A stretch of DNA of 64,000 nucleotides from Angiostrongylus vasorum (lineage: Eukaryota; Nematoda; Chromadorea; Rhabditida; Metastrongylidae), in contig JADANN010000328.1 in NCBI GenBank assembly GCA_018806985.1, positions 620,001-684,000 of the forward strand. Direction: 5' to 3'. Numbering within the stretch: the first letter of the stretch is position 1; every line of letters starts with the position of its first letter. Shown one piece after another: positions 11,527 to 20,852 of this stretch. The position numbers and the translations under genes are program-made. The notes under the pieces were generated by a model that saw nothing but the letters and a program-made list of their open reading frames with translations, was not told the origin of the DNA and did no database searches.

Positions 11527-12940
11527 TTGTATGATGAAGATTACGTAGTATTTGTTGGATCGACATTCTTCGTCCTAAACTTCCCCGTCGAAAAAAAAGT
11601 CAGTATTATCAACTACTGTTCAGCAATTTGTACAGCTGATGAGAGCAAACTGGACGCGTTCTACAACCAGTTGGAGGAAGCAATCCGCGACGAGAAGTTG
11701 TTCTATGAATTCGGTTTTAACGAGTCCTATGCCACATTAAGGGCGACCAATGGAAATGAGTACAGGATAGCGGAATTCGGAATAGAGAACGAATTTCCAA
11801 TGGAAATCGCCTTGTAGAACTCCTTTCCGCAGCACGTCTTTTCTATGGGAATTCATTTTTCGAGGAGAGAGAAAAGCGCCGATGGGCATGGGTCTCCTAG
11901 TGGCACGACTCATGCGGAGATCGTCAGTATTCTCGTAAAGAGAAGACAGTGCCGCTCTGACACCTCAGTGACACCTGGCTTATGTGGTGGATCCGACCAT
12001 CGCCTTCGTGAGAAGATTCGATTCAGCCATAGGGCTGGTAAGAAAACTTTAGGTTTTCCAAAAAAAAAAAAGGAACAAGTTGTGTATGACGAGGATGTTC
12101 TCAATAAAATCCTCTCATATGACTAGCAGATGGACGAAGATCCGATCAAATACTACACGCTGCTTGTCGAAAAATTTAAAACTTGTGCAGAATTCGCCTT
12201 ACTTCTTCAAACAGAACTTCAGACCGCATTTCCATTACCGGTAAGAAGCTGCTCGAAAAGACGTCGAAGCCTGTTCCTGCTGCAATAAACCTAACACGAC
12301 TGGTAACAAATGGCAGCTGTAAGTGATCTTTACACGATTTAGATCGGTATAGGCAGAAAAGTCATCGGAAGCAGCTAAAAAAACGATCAGTTATGAAGAA
12401 TGGCGTCGACTCGAGCTGCGATAGAAAGCATGAAGAATCTGGGGTACCTTTTCCGTTCCATAATCCTCCTCTCGTGCTCTAAAATCCCAGCTGTAGAAAG
12501 GCACCTGGAATTCTTCCCTTTTTGATTCGAGTCGGGACAGAAAACATGGATACAAAGCTCTTTGATCCGGTAATACTAATGCCGAATTCGAGGTCGAGGT
12601 CGCAAAATGCATGTACTTTAATTACACCATGTGTCATCTTACCTTTAGAATTGGGAAATCTCAGACTGATGGAGGACGTTACACACGGTCATCCTACCCA
12701 AAAAGGATGACCGAAAGGATCTTCTGAACTATCGCCCGATATATTCGTTGAATGTACTCTGCACGCTGTTCACGAAGATTGTTTTATTGCTTAAGAGAAA
12801 TGGTAGACGAGTTTTTCTTCGATCACGCTCAAGAGAAAGGATACATAGAGCGCTGGAGAAACGTAGTACATTAGAATCCTCGTGAATGGGCAAAATGCGT
12901 TTGAAAACCGAATAATAGGCAAAAAACAAGAACAATGAGT
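11527..12940 (+). mobile_element. Family 1 retrotransposon remnant (endonuclease to early RT)
   Basis: Family 1 endonuclease residues are readable at 11635-11815 (ADESKLDAFYNQLEEAIRDE) and the C-terminal endonuclease block with GSDHRLREKIRFSH at about 11988-12030 in another frame. Connector and early RT fragments follow to about 12940 in shifting frames (12120-12320, 12400-12480, 12640-12800). Truncated before the palm catalytic motif. A poly-A run at 12060-12070 inside the coding remnant is a slippage-type indel site. Confidence 0.8.
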
Positions 12941-13109
12941 TGGACGATTTTTGGGGATAAACTGCTCCGATGGTTTGGCTTCAGCGTATACACCGTGTGC
13001 GGCGAAAAATTAGGCGTAGTCGCAAGCGAGAGCCACGCGAAATTAGACATTGTGATGAGTTCATCGCAAAAGTGATGTTTGTGTGACTGTAGAAAGTTAG
13101 TGTACGATT

Positions 13110-13124
13110 TTTGATTAGTTTCAG
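13110..13124 (+). promoter_or_regulatory. Candidate trans-splice acceptor for the small membrane protein gene
   Basis: GATTAGTTTCAG (ending at about 13124) is a strong nematode acceptor about 80 bases upstream of the first ATG at 13205, with no upstream exon seen. A spliced leader could attach here; inferred from consensus only. Confidence 0.35.
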
Positions 13125-13204
13125 CTGGTATGCGGTTGTATTCATTTGTTTATTTCACATCTTGAAAATATTTCATCATGCTAGCGTAGGTGATCCTGTG
13201 GGTG

Positions 13205-13927
13205 ATGTACGATATGGATGTCGATATGTCATTGAGAATTCTTTGTATATTCGAGTTTCATTATCGCATCGTGGTCATTGTTTTGGTTTTAGTTGGCGTA
13301 GCAGTGGCCTTTTTTCTCTACATAAACAAGTTGTCTTGGAACTTTGTTATGTTAAAAAACCTCTGCCATTGTTCTGGTTATTAGAAAGGTTTTGAATATT
13401 ATGACTTTCTGCTTTTTACAGCTGCAGTTTATTGAACTGGTTATCTCCGGGAACATTAGACCCCATGAAAGCCACCTACATGAACTCCAGAATGAAATGC
13501 GAGAAATGGGTTTCGAAGACGATCCCGTAAAAAAATGGAAGGGCGAGGTTAGCTGTTCTAAATCTAACGATTTTTTCAGGCTAATTCCTTGTGGTGTATT
13601 GCCTTATTGCTGCTCTTTTGTTAAAAAGCAAATGAGTAGTTTTTGTAGAAAGCAGATTTGTCTTACTTGACTAACATGCCGATGAGCCGCTTGACTGTGA
13701 GCGAAGTGCACGAATTTCGAGTTCAGCTGAATAGCATTTATGAAAAGCTGAATAGAGTTGCTGAATTGTCATGGCAGGATGCTTGGTTGACCGATTTGCA
13801 GATGCTAGAAAAAGGTAAATTCTTTAGCAGCGATTAACTTATTAATTACATATTTTTTTCAATGCTACCTCGTTATGATTTTCCAGGAGCTAAAGAATTC
13901 CCTAAGATACGAAGTGAAATGAGCTAG
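13205..13927 (+). CDS. Unrecognised small single-pass membrane protein, four exons
   Basis: Proposed exons: 13205-13345, 13422-13547, 13649-13814, 13887-13927 (stop TAG). All junctions agree in phase (0, 0, 1), and introns are 72-101 bases with GT...TTTTACAG / TTTTTGTAG / TTTCCAG ends. The product is about 157 residues. Residues 21-40 form a hydrophobic segment (RIVVIVLVLVGVAVAFFLYI), a likely membrane anchor, preceded by a short acidic N-terminus. Residues 48-157 are charged and helical, with a possible coiled coil around HESHLHELQNEMREMG and VQLNSIYEKLNRVAEL. No family recognised. The first exon is the weakest; the last three look firmly coding and could belong to a longer gene with other 5' exons. 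Immediately upstream is decayed retroelement, so the promoter region is short. Confidence 0.5.
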
Positions 13928-14285
13928 ATGCACTTTTCTGTGGACAAACTTGCTTTTCGTGGTCTTCCTGTTCTCATTTTAATGTTCACTTTGTCTTTTG
14001 AAATTTAGGCTTGTAGCATTACCTCTAGTCTCTATCCTTTACTTAGATTTGTTTCGTTGTTAGCTTATTTGCTACACTGAGTCATATGTCGCTCATGTGT
14101 AACCATAAGTAATCCACTCTTCAAGATTCAAACTAACGGGTCTCCATATTGGTCTAAATAACAAGCAAGGGGTGGTCGCTTGGCTCGTAAAAAGGAATAG
14201 TAATTATTCCAATAAACTCTTTGTTACATCGTTGTAAACCGACTTTCATTTAACCTCGGTATAAATAATCAATGTACCTTGTTTC
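13928..14285. other. Intergenic, nothing recognised
   Basis: 3' flank of the small membrane protein gene; AT-rich, with an AATAAACT hexamer near 14212 that could serve as a poly(A) signal. Confidence 0.4.
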
Positions 14286-14762
14286 ATTGTTGAGCTAACA
14301 CGATTTTGTTACCAACATTCGGCTGACGTTTCGACGCCTTCGTCTTCCTCGGAGCCGATGGTCCGAGTCGATGTCCACACTCGTTCGTCTTCTCGATGTC
14401 CTGTCTTCATCGTCGTATCGAGCCGGACTCTTAGCGGAGCTTCTCGAATGAGGCTAGCTAGTAATGACACCGACTTCTGTGGGATTGATTGTCCAGAAAG
14501 AGCAAGTTATTATTACCGGACAATAACGTCTATCAGTAACAACAATCTTCTATAAAAGAGCATCGCCAAGTGAGCATGCTTCATTCGAAAGATGCTCAAC
14601 TAAAGAAGGTGTGGCTCGATACGACGGTAAAGACACCAAATTGAGAGGATGAACGACTGTGATCATCGATTCGGACCATCGGCTCCGGGGAAGACGAAGG
14701 CGCCGAAACGTTAGCCGAATAAATATTGGCAACAACCTCGTATTTTAGGTTATCAATGGAAG
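14286..14762. mobile_element. Foldback element, family A, copy 1
   Basis: Two inverted arms face each other: left arm near 14286-14375 (GAGCTAACACGATTTTGTTACC, then GGCTGACGTTTCGACGCCTT, then CGGAGCCGATGGTCCGA) and right arm near 14662-14745 (TCGGACCATCGGCTCCGGGG, then GAAGGCGCCGAAACGTTAGC, then GGCAACAACCTCGT). No open reading frame for a transposase. A second copy of the same design lies at 59188-59652, and a solo arm end at about 27545-27610. Non-autonomous; mobiliser unknown. Confidence 0.75.
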
Positions 14763-15161
14763 GGAGTAAATTCTTTTTTAATTAGGATGTATAGAAATAG
14801 CTTTCCTTGCATAATGTCTTGTGCAGCATCTGTTGTATGGCGAATGCTCTTTTTAACTCTCCTTAATTCAAGAATATATCTCAGGAAGATTTTGTGTCTC
14901 AGAGGAAAGATCTAGGAAGGGAATGAGTCACATATGCCTCTTACCATTCTACGCAATGGTTTAAAAGGTGTGTGTACCTCACGCCGTCCTGAATGTCTGT
15001 GTCAACGTTGGTGGCCACCGCACTCTGGTTAAGAGCTTTGGTCTTGCCTATACATATCTTCATTGTGTTTCTTAAGACTCTAAGTGTAGGAATTTATTTA
15101 AAAATCTGTACTGTAGCGTGCGTCAGTGCTTGTTTTTTCAATTAGGACTATATATATTACA

Positions 15162-15165
<4 letters not shown>
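14763..15165. other. Intergenic, nothing recognised
   Basis: No coding exon with convincing splice sites. If the RBM7-like gene starts upstream of its visible exon, its first RRM half would be expected in 14.8-16.3 kb, but I could not find it. Confidence 0.4.

Positions 15166-15229
<64 letters not shown>
15166..15229. repeat. TA dinucleotide microsatellite
   Basis: Uninterrupted TA run of about 60 bases. Confidence 0.95.
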
Positions 15230-15232
<3 letters not shown>

Positions 15233-15714
15233 GTCTTCAGTTTAATTTATGTTGTATCGCTTGGAAGCCTTATCAGTTTGTCATCGTTTATTCTAGAATG
15301 CGTCACAAGTTTCCTTCAATAAAAAGTTATATTTCGACCCATCCATCTTTAAGATTGTGGCAGGTGTTCGATCTCAACAGCTTTTACATATTACATTTGC
15401 TTTTTTTCTAAACTTTCTCGTATATCATTCCAATTACTTCAACTCAGATGGGTGATGATGAAGACCGCACATGTCATGTTGGTAACTAAACACTTGCCTT
15501 AACAACTGACCAATTGAAGAATTATTTACGCCGGTTTGTTTTCTATCATTTATAGTCGATTTTTCACGTGATTGCCCATCATTGAGGGAGATCCATGAAA
15601 ATGAGTTGCACGGTACTCCAAAAGCTATAGCCTGAACGAACACCTAGTGTTCGTGTTGTGCACTATAGCATGAATCCAGACCATATCGTGACTTAATGAA
15701 CCTTTGCTATACAT
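15230..15714. other. Intergenic, nothing recognised
   Basis: AT-rich sequence without supported exons or clear repeats. Confidence 0.4.
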
Positions 15715-16230
15715 ACATGGGTGCTTGGACGGTACGCTTTCACGAGTTGCGCGGACTCCAGCACATTTGCTGGTCGTTTTCTTCCCTCGCAATCATCGTC
15801 CGTGATGGTGGTTTTATTCGAGCATGGTGGCGCGTGCGAGTCTGATACTGTTATCTGTAAAATAACTGCAGCTGCGGGTACAGCTGATTAACTTTGTTTA
15901 CGAACACATCCGCCCAACGTGTAGGAGGCCGTCCTAGGGAACGCTTGCATTCGTGTGGAGTCAACTCTACAGTTCTTTCAGTTCTTTTCGTCCATTTGTC
16001 GTCTATTCTTATTATGTGATCGGTCCATCTGTTTCGCTATCGATGTATATTCTCCTGGATCTCGAAGATGTGACACATTTCGAAGATGAGAGCTTCGCAT
16101 TCCGGCTAGATATTGAGAGTACCGACTGTGTTTCAGAAGACATCGTTCAGTAAGAGTAGTGTGATAGCGGCTCTTTACGTCGTTCGTGAATAAAAAATCG
16201 TTGTTGATCAAATGGATCTTTAGTGGCGGC
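15715..16230 (-). mobile_element. Family 1 retrotransposon, 3' fragment
   Basis: Read on the - strand it gives the family 1 C-terminus: TERCLLKHSRYSQYLAG and SSHLRNVSHLRDPGEY (about 16070-16150), then the R-P-P-T-R-W block near 15910-15935 (compare the RP-RM block at 1850-1870 of the first element), and the 3' end with GGAGTCCGCGCAACTCGTG and ACCGTCCAAGCACC near 15720. A 5'-truncated copy typical of aborted reverse transcription. Lies just upstream of the RBM7-like exon. Confidence 0.8.
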
Positions 16231-16301
16231 ATAACTATAGAGTTTTTCTAATAAAAAGCATTTAGGTTGGACCAGTTGAAGAGTGACAACTAACCGTTAA
16301 G

Positions 16302-17414
16302 AATTCCTACCGCTTCGCAATGGTTACGTTTGAAAACGAAGAAAGCGTTCCAACTGCCATTAAAACGCTGGATGCCATCAGCCTATTCAACACACCACTT
16401 GGAGTTAAACCGCGCAGTGGTTCGGAAAATGTTAGTGGCATTAAATCCGTGTTTTGGGGGAGGTATTTTCATCCAAATGGGTCTTCCATATATGGTCATA
16501 GTGGACAAGGGCAACAAAAATAATGTAGTACTCGAACTGTTACTACATTTTTAAGCTTTCCTCCCTACTCATTGAGATACCGCGTTCATTAAGTGGATTT
16601 CTGGTAGTAGAGCTTTTGAGGAATGTTGCTGCTTTTTTCCTACGGAGCGAGAATATACTGCGTCTAGATCCTATATAAGCTAGCAAACCACTTGAAGAAA
16701 ATATTGTGGCATCCTTCCATGCCGTAGTAAATTTGTGTGAAAAGAAAAGATTTCGGAAAATAGGTATTGATCATGAAGCAATTTATGCAACGTTGGTACA
16801 AAAAGCTCTTAAGAATATTTTGGGTAATACGATCAATGGGCTGTGAGGGTTGTGAATGAATAAATAGCCAGGCATGATACTCCTTGTTGTATTTTTATCC
16901 CTTAATGACTTTCCGTTGACATGATTCTTTCGTTTTACATTAAACTGAGCTGTTCATTATAAAAGATATTGAAATATTTAGAAAACAAAATCTCGCTTGT
17001 GTTGAAAACAACACATTCCTTTGCGCATTGGTTTTAGCATTTCATTTCATTCATTTGTCTGCGGGGATCTCTTAAGCGATGACGACAGAATCGAACATTA
17101 ATTCTATCTGTATGCAGCTTTTTTTTAGCTCGATCGTATTAGGTTTTTTTCAAATTCTTGTTAAAACTAAAATCTTTAATACTTTACACAGAAAACAGTT
17201 GTGATAACCATTTGTTAATGTTACAGATCTTTTTAGATCAGGTTAAACTTGCTAAATTTTTGTCCAACCCTATTCTGTTTTAAAATATGTATTTTTCAGA
17301 GAAGGCTATGGTGATCGTTGGTATGGTCATCTGGCGTCGATGCCTTCGTTAGCACTGCTGGGCACACTTACACCTTTGGCATATCCGCGGCCGCGGACTT
17401 CCTCTATGAAGTAG
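16302..17414 (+). CDS. RBM7/RBM11-like RRM protein, 3' part of gene (two exons)
   Basis: Exon 16302-16462 (acceptor ...CGTTAAG, donor AG|GTATTT) and final exon 17300-17414 (acceptor TATTTTTCAG, stop TAG) join in phase 2. The first gives the second half of an RNA recognition motif: RNP1-like YRFAMVTFENEESVPTAIKT followed by LDAISLFNTPLGVKPRSGS. The VSVP-type block, the L-x-G/A-I-x-L-x-x-x-P-L segment and the RSGS end resemble RBM7 and RBM11; RBM7 is an RNA-binding subunit of the nuclear exosome targeting (NEXT) complex. The last exon encodes a GYGDRWYGHLASMPS tail rich in proline and leucine. The first RRM half (RNP2) was not found upstream, where a family 1 retroelement fragment sits at 15715-16230. 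It may be a real gene with a distant 5' exon or a broken copy. A donor at GAAAAT|GTTAGT (16434) is an alternative but does not match phase. Confidence 0.5.
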
Positions 17415-17880
17415 GATACCTACTGTTATTGAAGTTATTCTTGTCCACCCACAAATCTTTTTAAAGGCTTTGTAAGGAAATTGGATATTTTGTCTATGTA
17501 AGGTTGTAAGAGTCAAATTTTAGCAAGGAATAAGCTTATCTTATCAGAATTGCTTATATCTTTGGTGTCTAGCTTTTATTTCCACAAAATCGTCAAATTA
17601 GCTAGGTTATCAGATTATTCCTGTTACTAATATTATTTTCACTCTGTTTAGGATTAAAATACGCTCGATTTCAACAACTCATTGTGATCCAGACAGCAGC
17701 TCTGGGTCAAGTTTCTCCCTGAAGGTGTACGTCAAATCTGCCTATTTCTAATGTATTCTATTCTGTTCTAATTTATCAGTATGAGTAATCTACAGACCTG
17801 GTGGTGAAGAAGGACCAACTTTCCCTAACAAACCATCAAGTAGCAGAGTATTTGGAAATAGATTGTAAGTTCTTTATTAT
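17415..17880. other. 3' flank of the RRM gene, nothing further recognised
   Basis: AT-rich, no supported exon; leads into the family 2 retroelement. Confidence 0.4.
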
Positions 17881-17884
17881 ACGG

Positions 17885-19345
17885 TATATCGATGTATTCC
17901 CCTGTATCACCTGTAGTCCCGTTGATCGTCGAGTGACTCGAGCGGGCGCCAGTGAATCTTCCCTTTTTTCCTGTCGCGTGCAAGAGTGGCCCAGTGTGTT
18001 CTGCTCGCTCTAGGGACTCGTTGAACATCATGTCTTTCTTCTAGGCTTTTCGTGAACAACTCTGATCATTGGGTCGGTGGTCTTCCTGCAGTGCGTTTGA
18101 CATCCCGAGGGAATCCAGTCACTAACGGCACCTGTCCATCGGTTGTCATTCATACGCATTACGTGTCCAGCCCACCTTATCTTCGACTGTTTGCCGTACA
18201 GAACGGCATCTTTGATTTTTGATCATTGACGCAGTTTGGAAATTCGGATCCCTTCCGTTGCTTGTGAAACGGGTTACTGCTATCATCGTCCTTTCGACTG
18301 CGCTTTCAATAACGCTGAGTGATCATTCATCCTGCTTATGCAGTGACCAGGTATCTGACGCATGCGTTAACGCAGAAAGTACCGTTGAGTCGAAAAGGTG
18401 GACACGGAGTCGAGCGTTCTGTGTTTTCTTCACTACATCCTCAATTCCCTTGAAAACTCCCCAAGCCCTCGTTTCCTTCTGCTCAACTCTGGAGCTAAGT
18501 CGTTCATCATGTTCATTTACCGACCTAGGTAGACATAACTGGAGCATTCGGAGATATTCGTTCCATTGAGCGTGAATGGAGCATACGAAACCAATCCGTT
18601 CCTCATGAGCATCGTTTTTGTGGGATTTAGTCGAAGGCAATCTTTCCACAGGCTTTATCAAAGTCGGCAGGCATTCGTTCCGCTTGGCTAATGTTTGGTG
18701 TTATAAGGACGATGTCATCAACAAAGCGAAGATGGTGTAACTGCTGACCATCGATTTTCACTCCCATGTTACCCCATTCCAATGTTCGCATGCCTTTCTG
18801 GAGGGTGGCGATAAATAATTTTGGCGAGATGGTATCACCTTGCCTAACCCCTCTTTTGACGTCAATGTTAATATCGTTGTAGAATGGTGATATCGTTGTT
18901 GTGAAATTTTTGTACAGCTCACGAAGAATCTTTAGGTACTGAGTAGGGGCTCCTTGACTATCCAGGGCTTCCAAGACTGCTTCTATCTCGACTGAATCAA
19001 AGGCCTTTTGTAAATCGATGAAGGTGAGACAAAGCGGTCTTTTATACTTTCGCAATACTTCGATGAGTCTTGTATCGTGTGGATATGGTCCATCGTGCTG
19101 AATCCTTTTTGAAACCCTGCTTGCTCACATGGCTGCCCTTCGTCTAGTGTTCTGTCAATCCTATTTAGGATGACTCTAGTGAAAAGTTTGTAGACGACAG
19201 AAAGTAAGTAGATTGGGCGATAGTTGCCGATATCGTGGATGTCACCTTTCTTGAAGAAGAACACGTCCTTGCTGGTCTTCCATTGAGTAGGGACCTTGCA
19301 TTCAGACAGGTAACGCCTGATGAGCCGAACCAGTGTGTTTACGAG
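17885..19345 (-). mobile_element. Family 2 retrotransposon, 5'-truncated, RT domain well preserved
   Basis: The best-preserved reverse transcriptase in the window. An uninterrupted 142-codon stretch at 18627-19055 holds CLTFIDLQKAFDSVE, the VKRGVRQGDTISPKLF block and an intact catalytic LRFVDDIVLITP. The upstream block NYRPIYLLSVVYKLFTR is at 18983-19264 in a different frame, and the C-terminal thumb region at 18323-18661 in a third. The 3' end near 17890 has CTCGACGATCAACGGGACTA then AGGTGATACAGG. The endonuclease is absent. Highly similar to 7490-8900, so the two copies likely derive from recent related sources. Confidence 0.9.
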
Positions 19346-19814
19346 GTCTGGCGGATCGAAATGTTAAGATATCGTAATTACCAACATCGTAACGATATAC
19401 AACACATTAAAAATAAGCTTTCTAAGGCTCACTTCTCACTAAGTACATCCTTTGTTTGAAAGTAGTTTGGTACAGAAAGGCTGTACCTGGATATTTCTTC
19501 ATCTGACTTTGTTAACTGCTTGCGATAGTGTTATGCTGAAGAATGCCGTCCATTCGACGTTATTTTATCACTGTTTGTACTCATTACTAGCATAAGTGCT
19601 GATGTGAAAAACATGTTTACCTAGGTGCTTTATTCCACAGTACCTTGTTTTGTGGAGCCGAGAACTTTAAGGAAAATTGAAACAAATATTTCTGCATTCC
19701 TACTTTATTGTAACATTTTCTCCAAACATTTTGGAACTGGTTACTCTAAATACGGTTGGAAAGTTCTTTTGGTTTTGTCCAGTATAGATGTTTAAACTTT
19801 ACGATTTAGTAACT
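19346..19814. other. Intergenic, nothing recognised
   Basis: No supported exon or clear repeat. Confidence 0.4.
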
Positions 19815-20118
19815 CCTAACGGTTTATTGCCTCATCGTCGCTAGGCTGCGTTGTACAGTGGGGGGATTCAACCCCCAGCAGTGTCTCCCAAGCTTAGAAG
19901 GAGTCCGGCGTTTCCATCAGCAAGCCCAGCTAAGTGTGAACTAATAAACTAGTCGCATGGTGGCGAATCTCCTTGTGATCCACAAGGGCCTCGGGACTCC
20001 AAGGAACCACAATGGCTAAACCAGCAAAACTCCGAAAAATTGGAGATTGTGCTGGGGCCTGCACAACTAATGAGGATGGGCCATCCAAATGACCAAGCAT
20101 CCAAGTACTAGCTGTTGC
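19815..20118 (+). repeat. SINE-like element, family S2, copy 1 (internally shortened)
   Basis: Begins near ACGGTTTATTGCCTCATCGT and ends GATGGGCCATCCAAATGACC. Shared landmarks with the other two copies: GGAGTCCGGCGTTTCCATCA, TCGCATGGTGGCGAATCTCC, GCTAAACCAGCAAAACTCC, and the terminal GCACAACTAATGAGGATGGG. Lacks the ACCAGGATCCACCACCG block present in copies 2 and 3, so it carries an internal deletion. Confidence 0.75.
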
Positions 20119-20449
20119 AGACCGATCGTAAAAATAAGATTTCCAACGGGCGGATGTGTCCTGGAAGAGTAATCCAGTCTTAAAATGAGTCCCTTAAATT
20201 GTCCAATTCATTTAACTGTGATGACAATAACAAGTCGAAATGTAGGTTGATACTATAATAATCGTGTATTATAGATAATTATTTGATAATAGTATCCGTG
20301 TAGCAAAGGAGACAAGAGATGGAATGGTAACAGTAGAAGAAGACCCTATACATATTAAGATTCGAGGTACTCGAATAGTTCACGCTATAGGACAGCTTAC
20401 GAGTATAGGCGACATTGAGTGCTGTTGTTTTCGGAATCGACCACTGGTT

Positions 20450-20852
20450 TTTTATTTATTCCTCCCAATGGTTTACCGCCTCATCGTGGCTGGGAGGTGT
20501 TCATCGGTGTCGGACTGCGATGTACAGCGGGGGGTTTCGTCCTCCCGGCAGAAACTCCCAAGCTGAGAACGACTCCGGCGTTTCAATCATGAAGCCTAGC
20601 TAGGAGTAAACCAATACCAGGATCCACCACCGTCTTGGTATCAAAGTCGCATGGTGGTAAATCTCCCTCTGATCCACAAGGTCTGCAACTGCCTGTCGTG
20701 GTGACGACCTGGGCCAGACTATGGCCAGGCTGTCCTCTGCATTCCACGAAACAGCAATGCCTTAACCAGCAAATCTCTGAAAAATGGTGATTATGCTGGA
20801 GTCCGCACAACTAGTGAGGACGGGCCTTCAAGTATCAAGTACCAAGTAAGTT
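20450..20852 (+). repeat. SINE-like element, family S2, copy 2 (about 400 bp)
   Basis: Nearly complete copy. Starts around CAATGGTTTACCGCCTCATC, ends GCTGGAGTCCGCACAACTAG then GACGGGCCTTCAAGTATCAAGTA with the motif partly repeated (CAAGTACCAAGTAAGT). The last 50 bases closely resemble the 3' end of the family 1 retroelement at 2030-2072. No ORF of note. Confidence 0.8.

Noticed and set aside
14358..14735. Open frames on both strands near 14.4-14.7 kb
   Set aside because: They are formed by the complementary arms of a foldback element.
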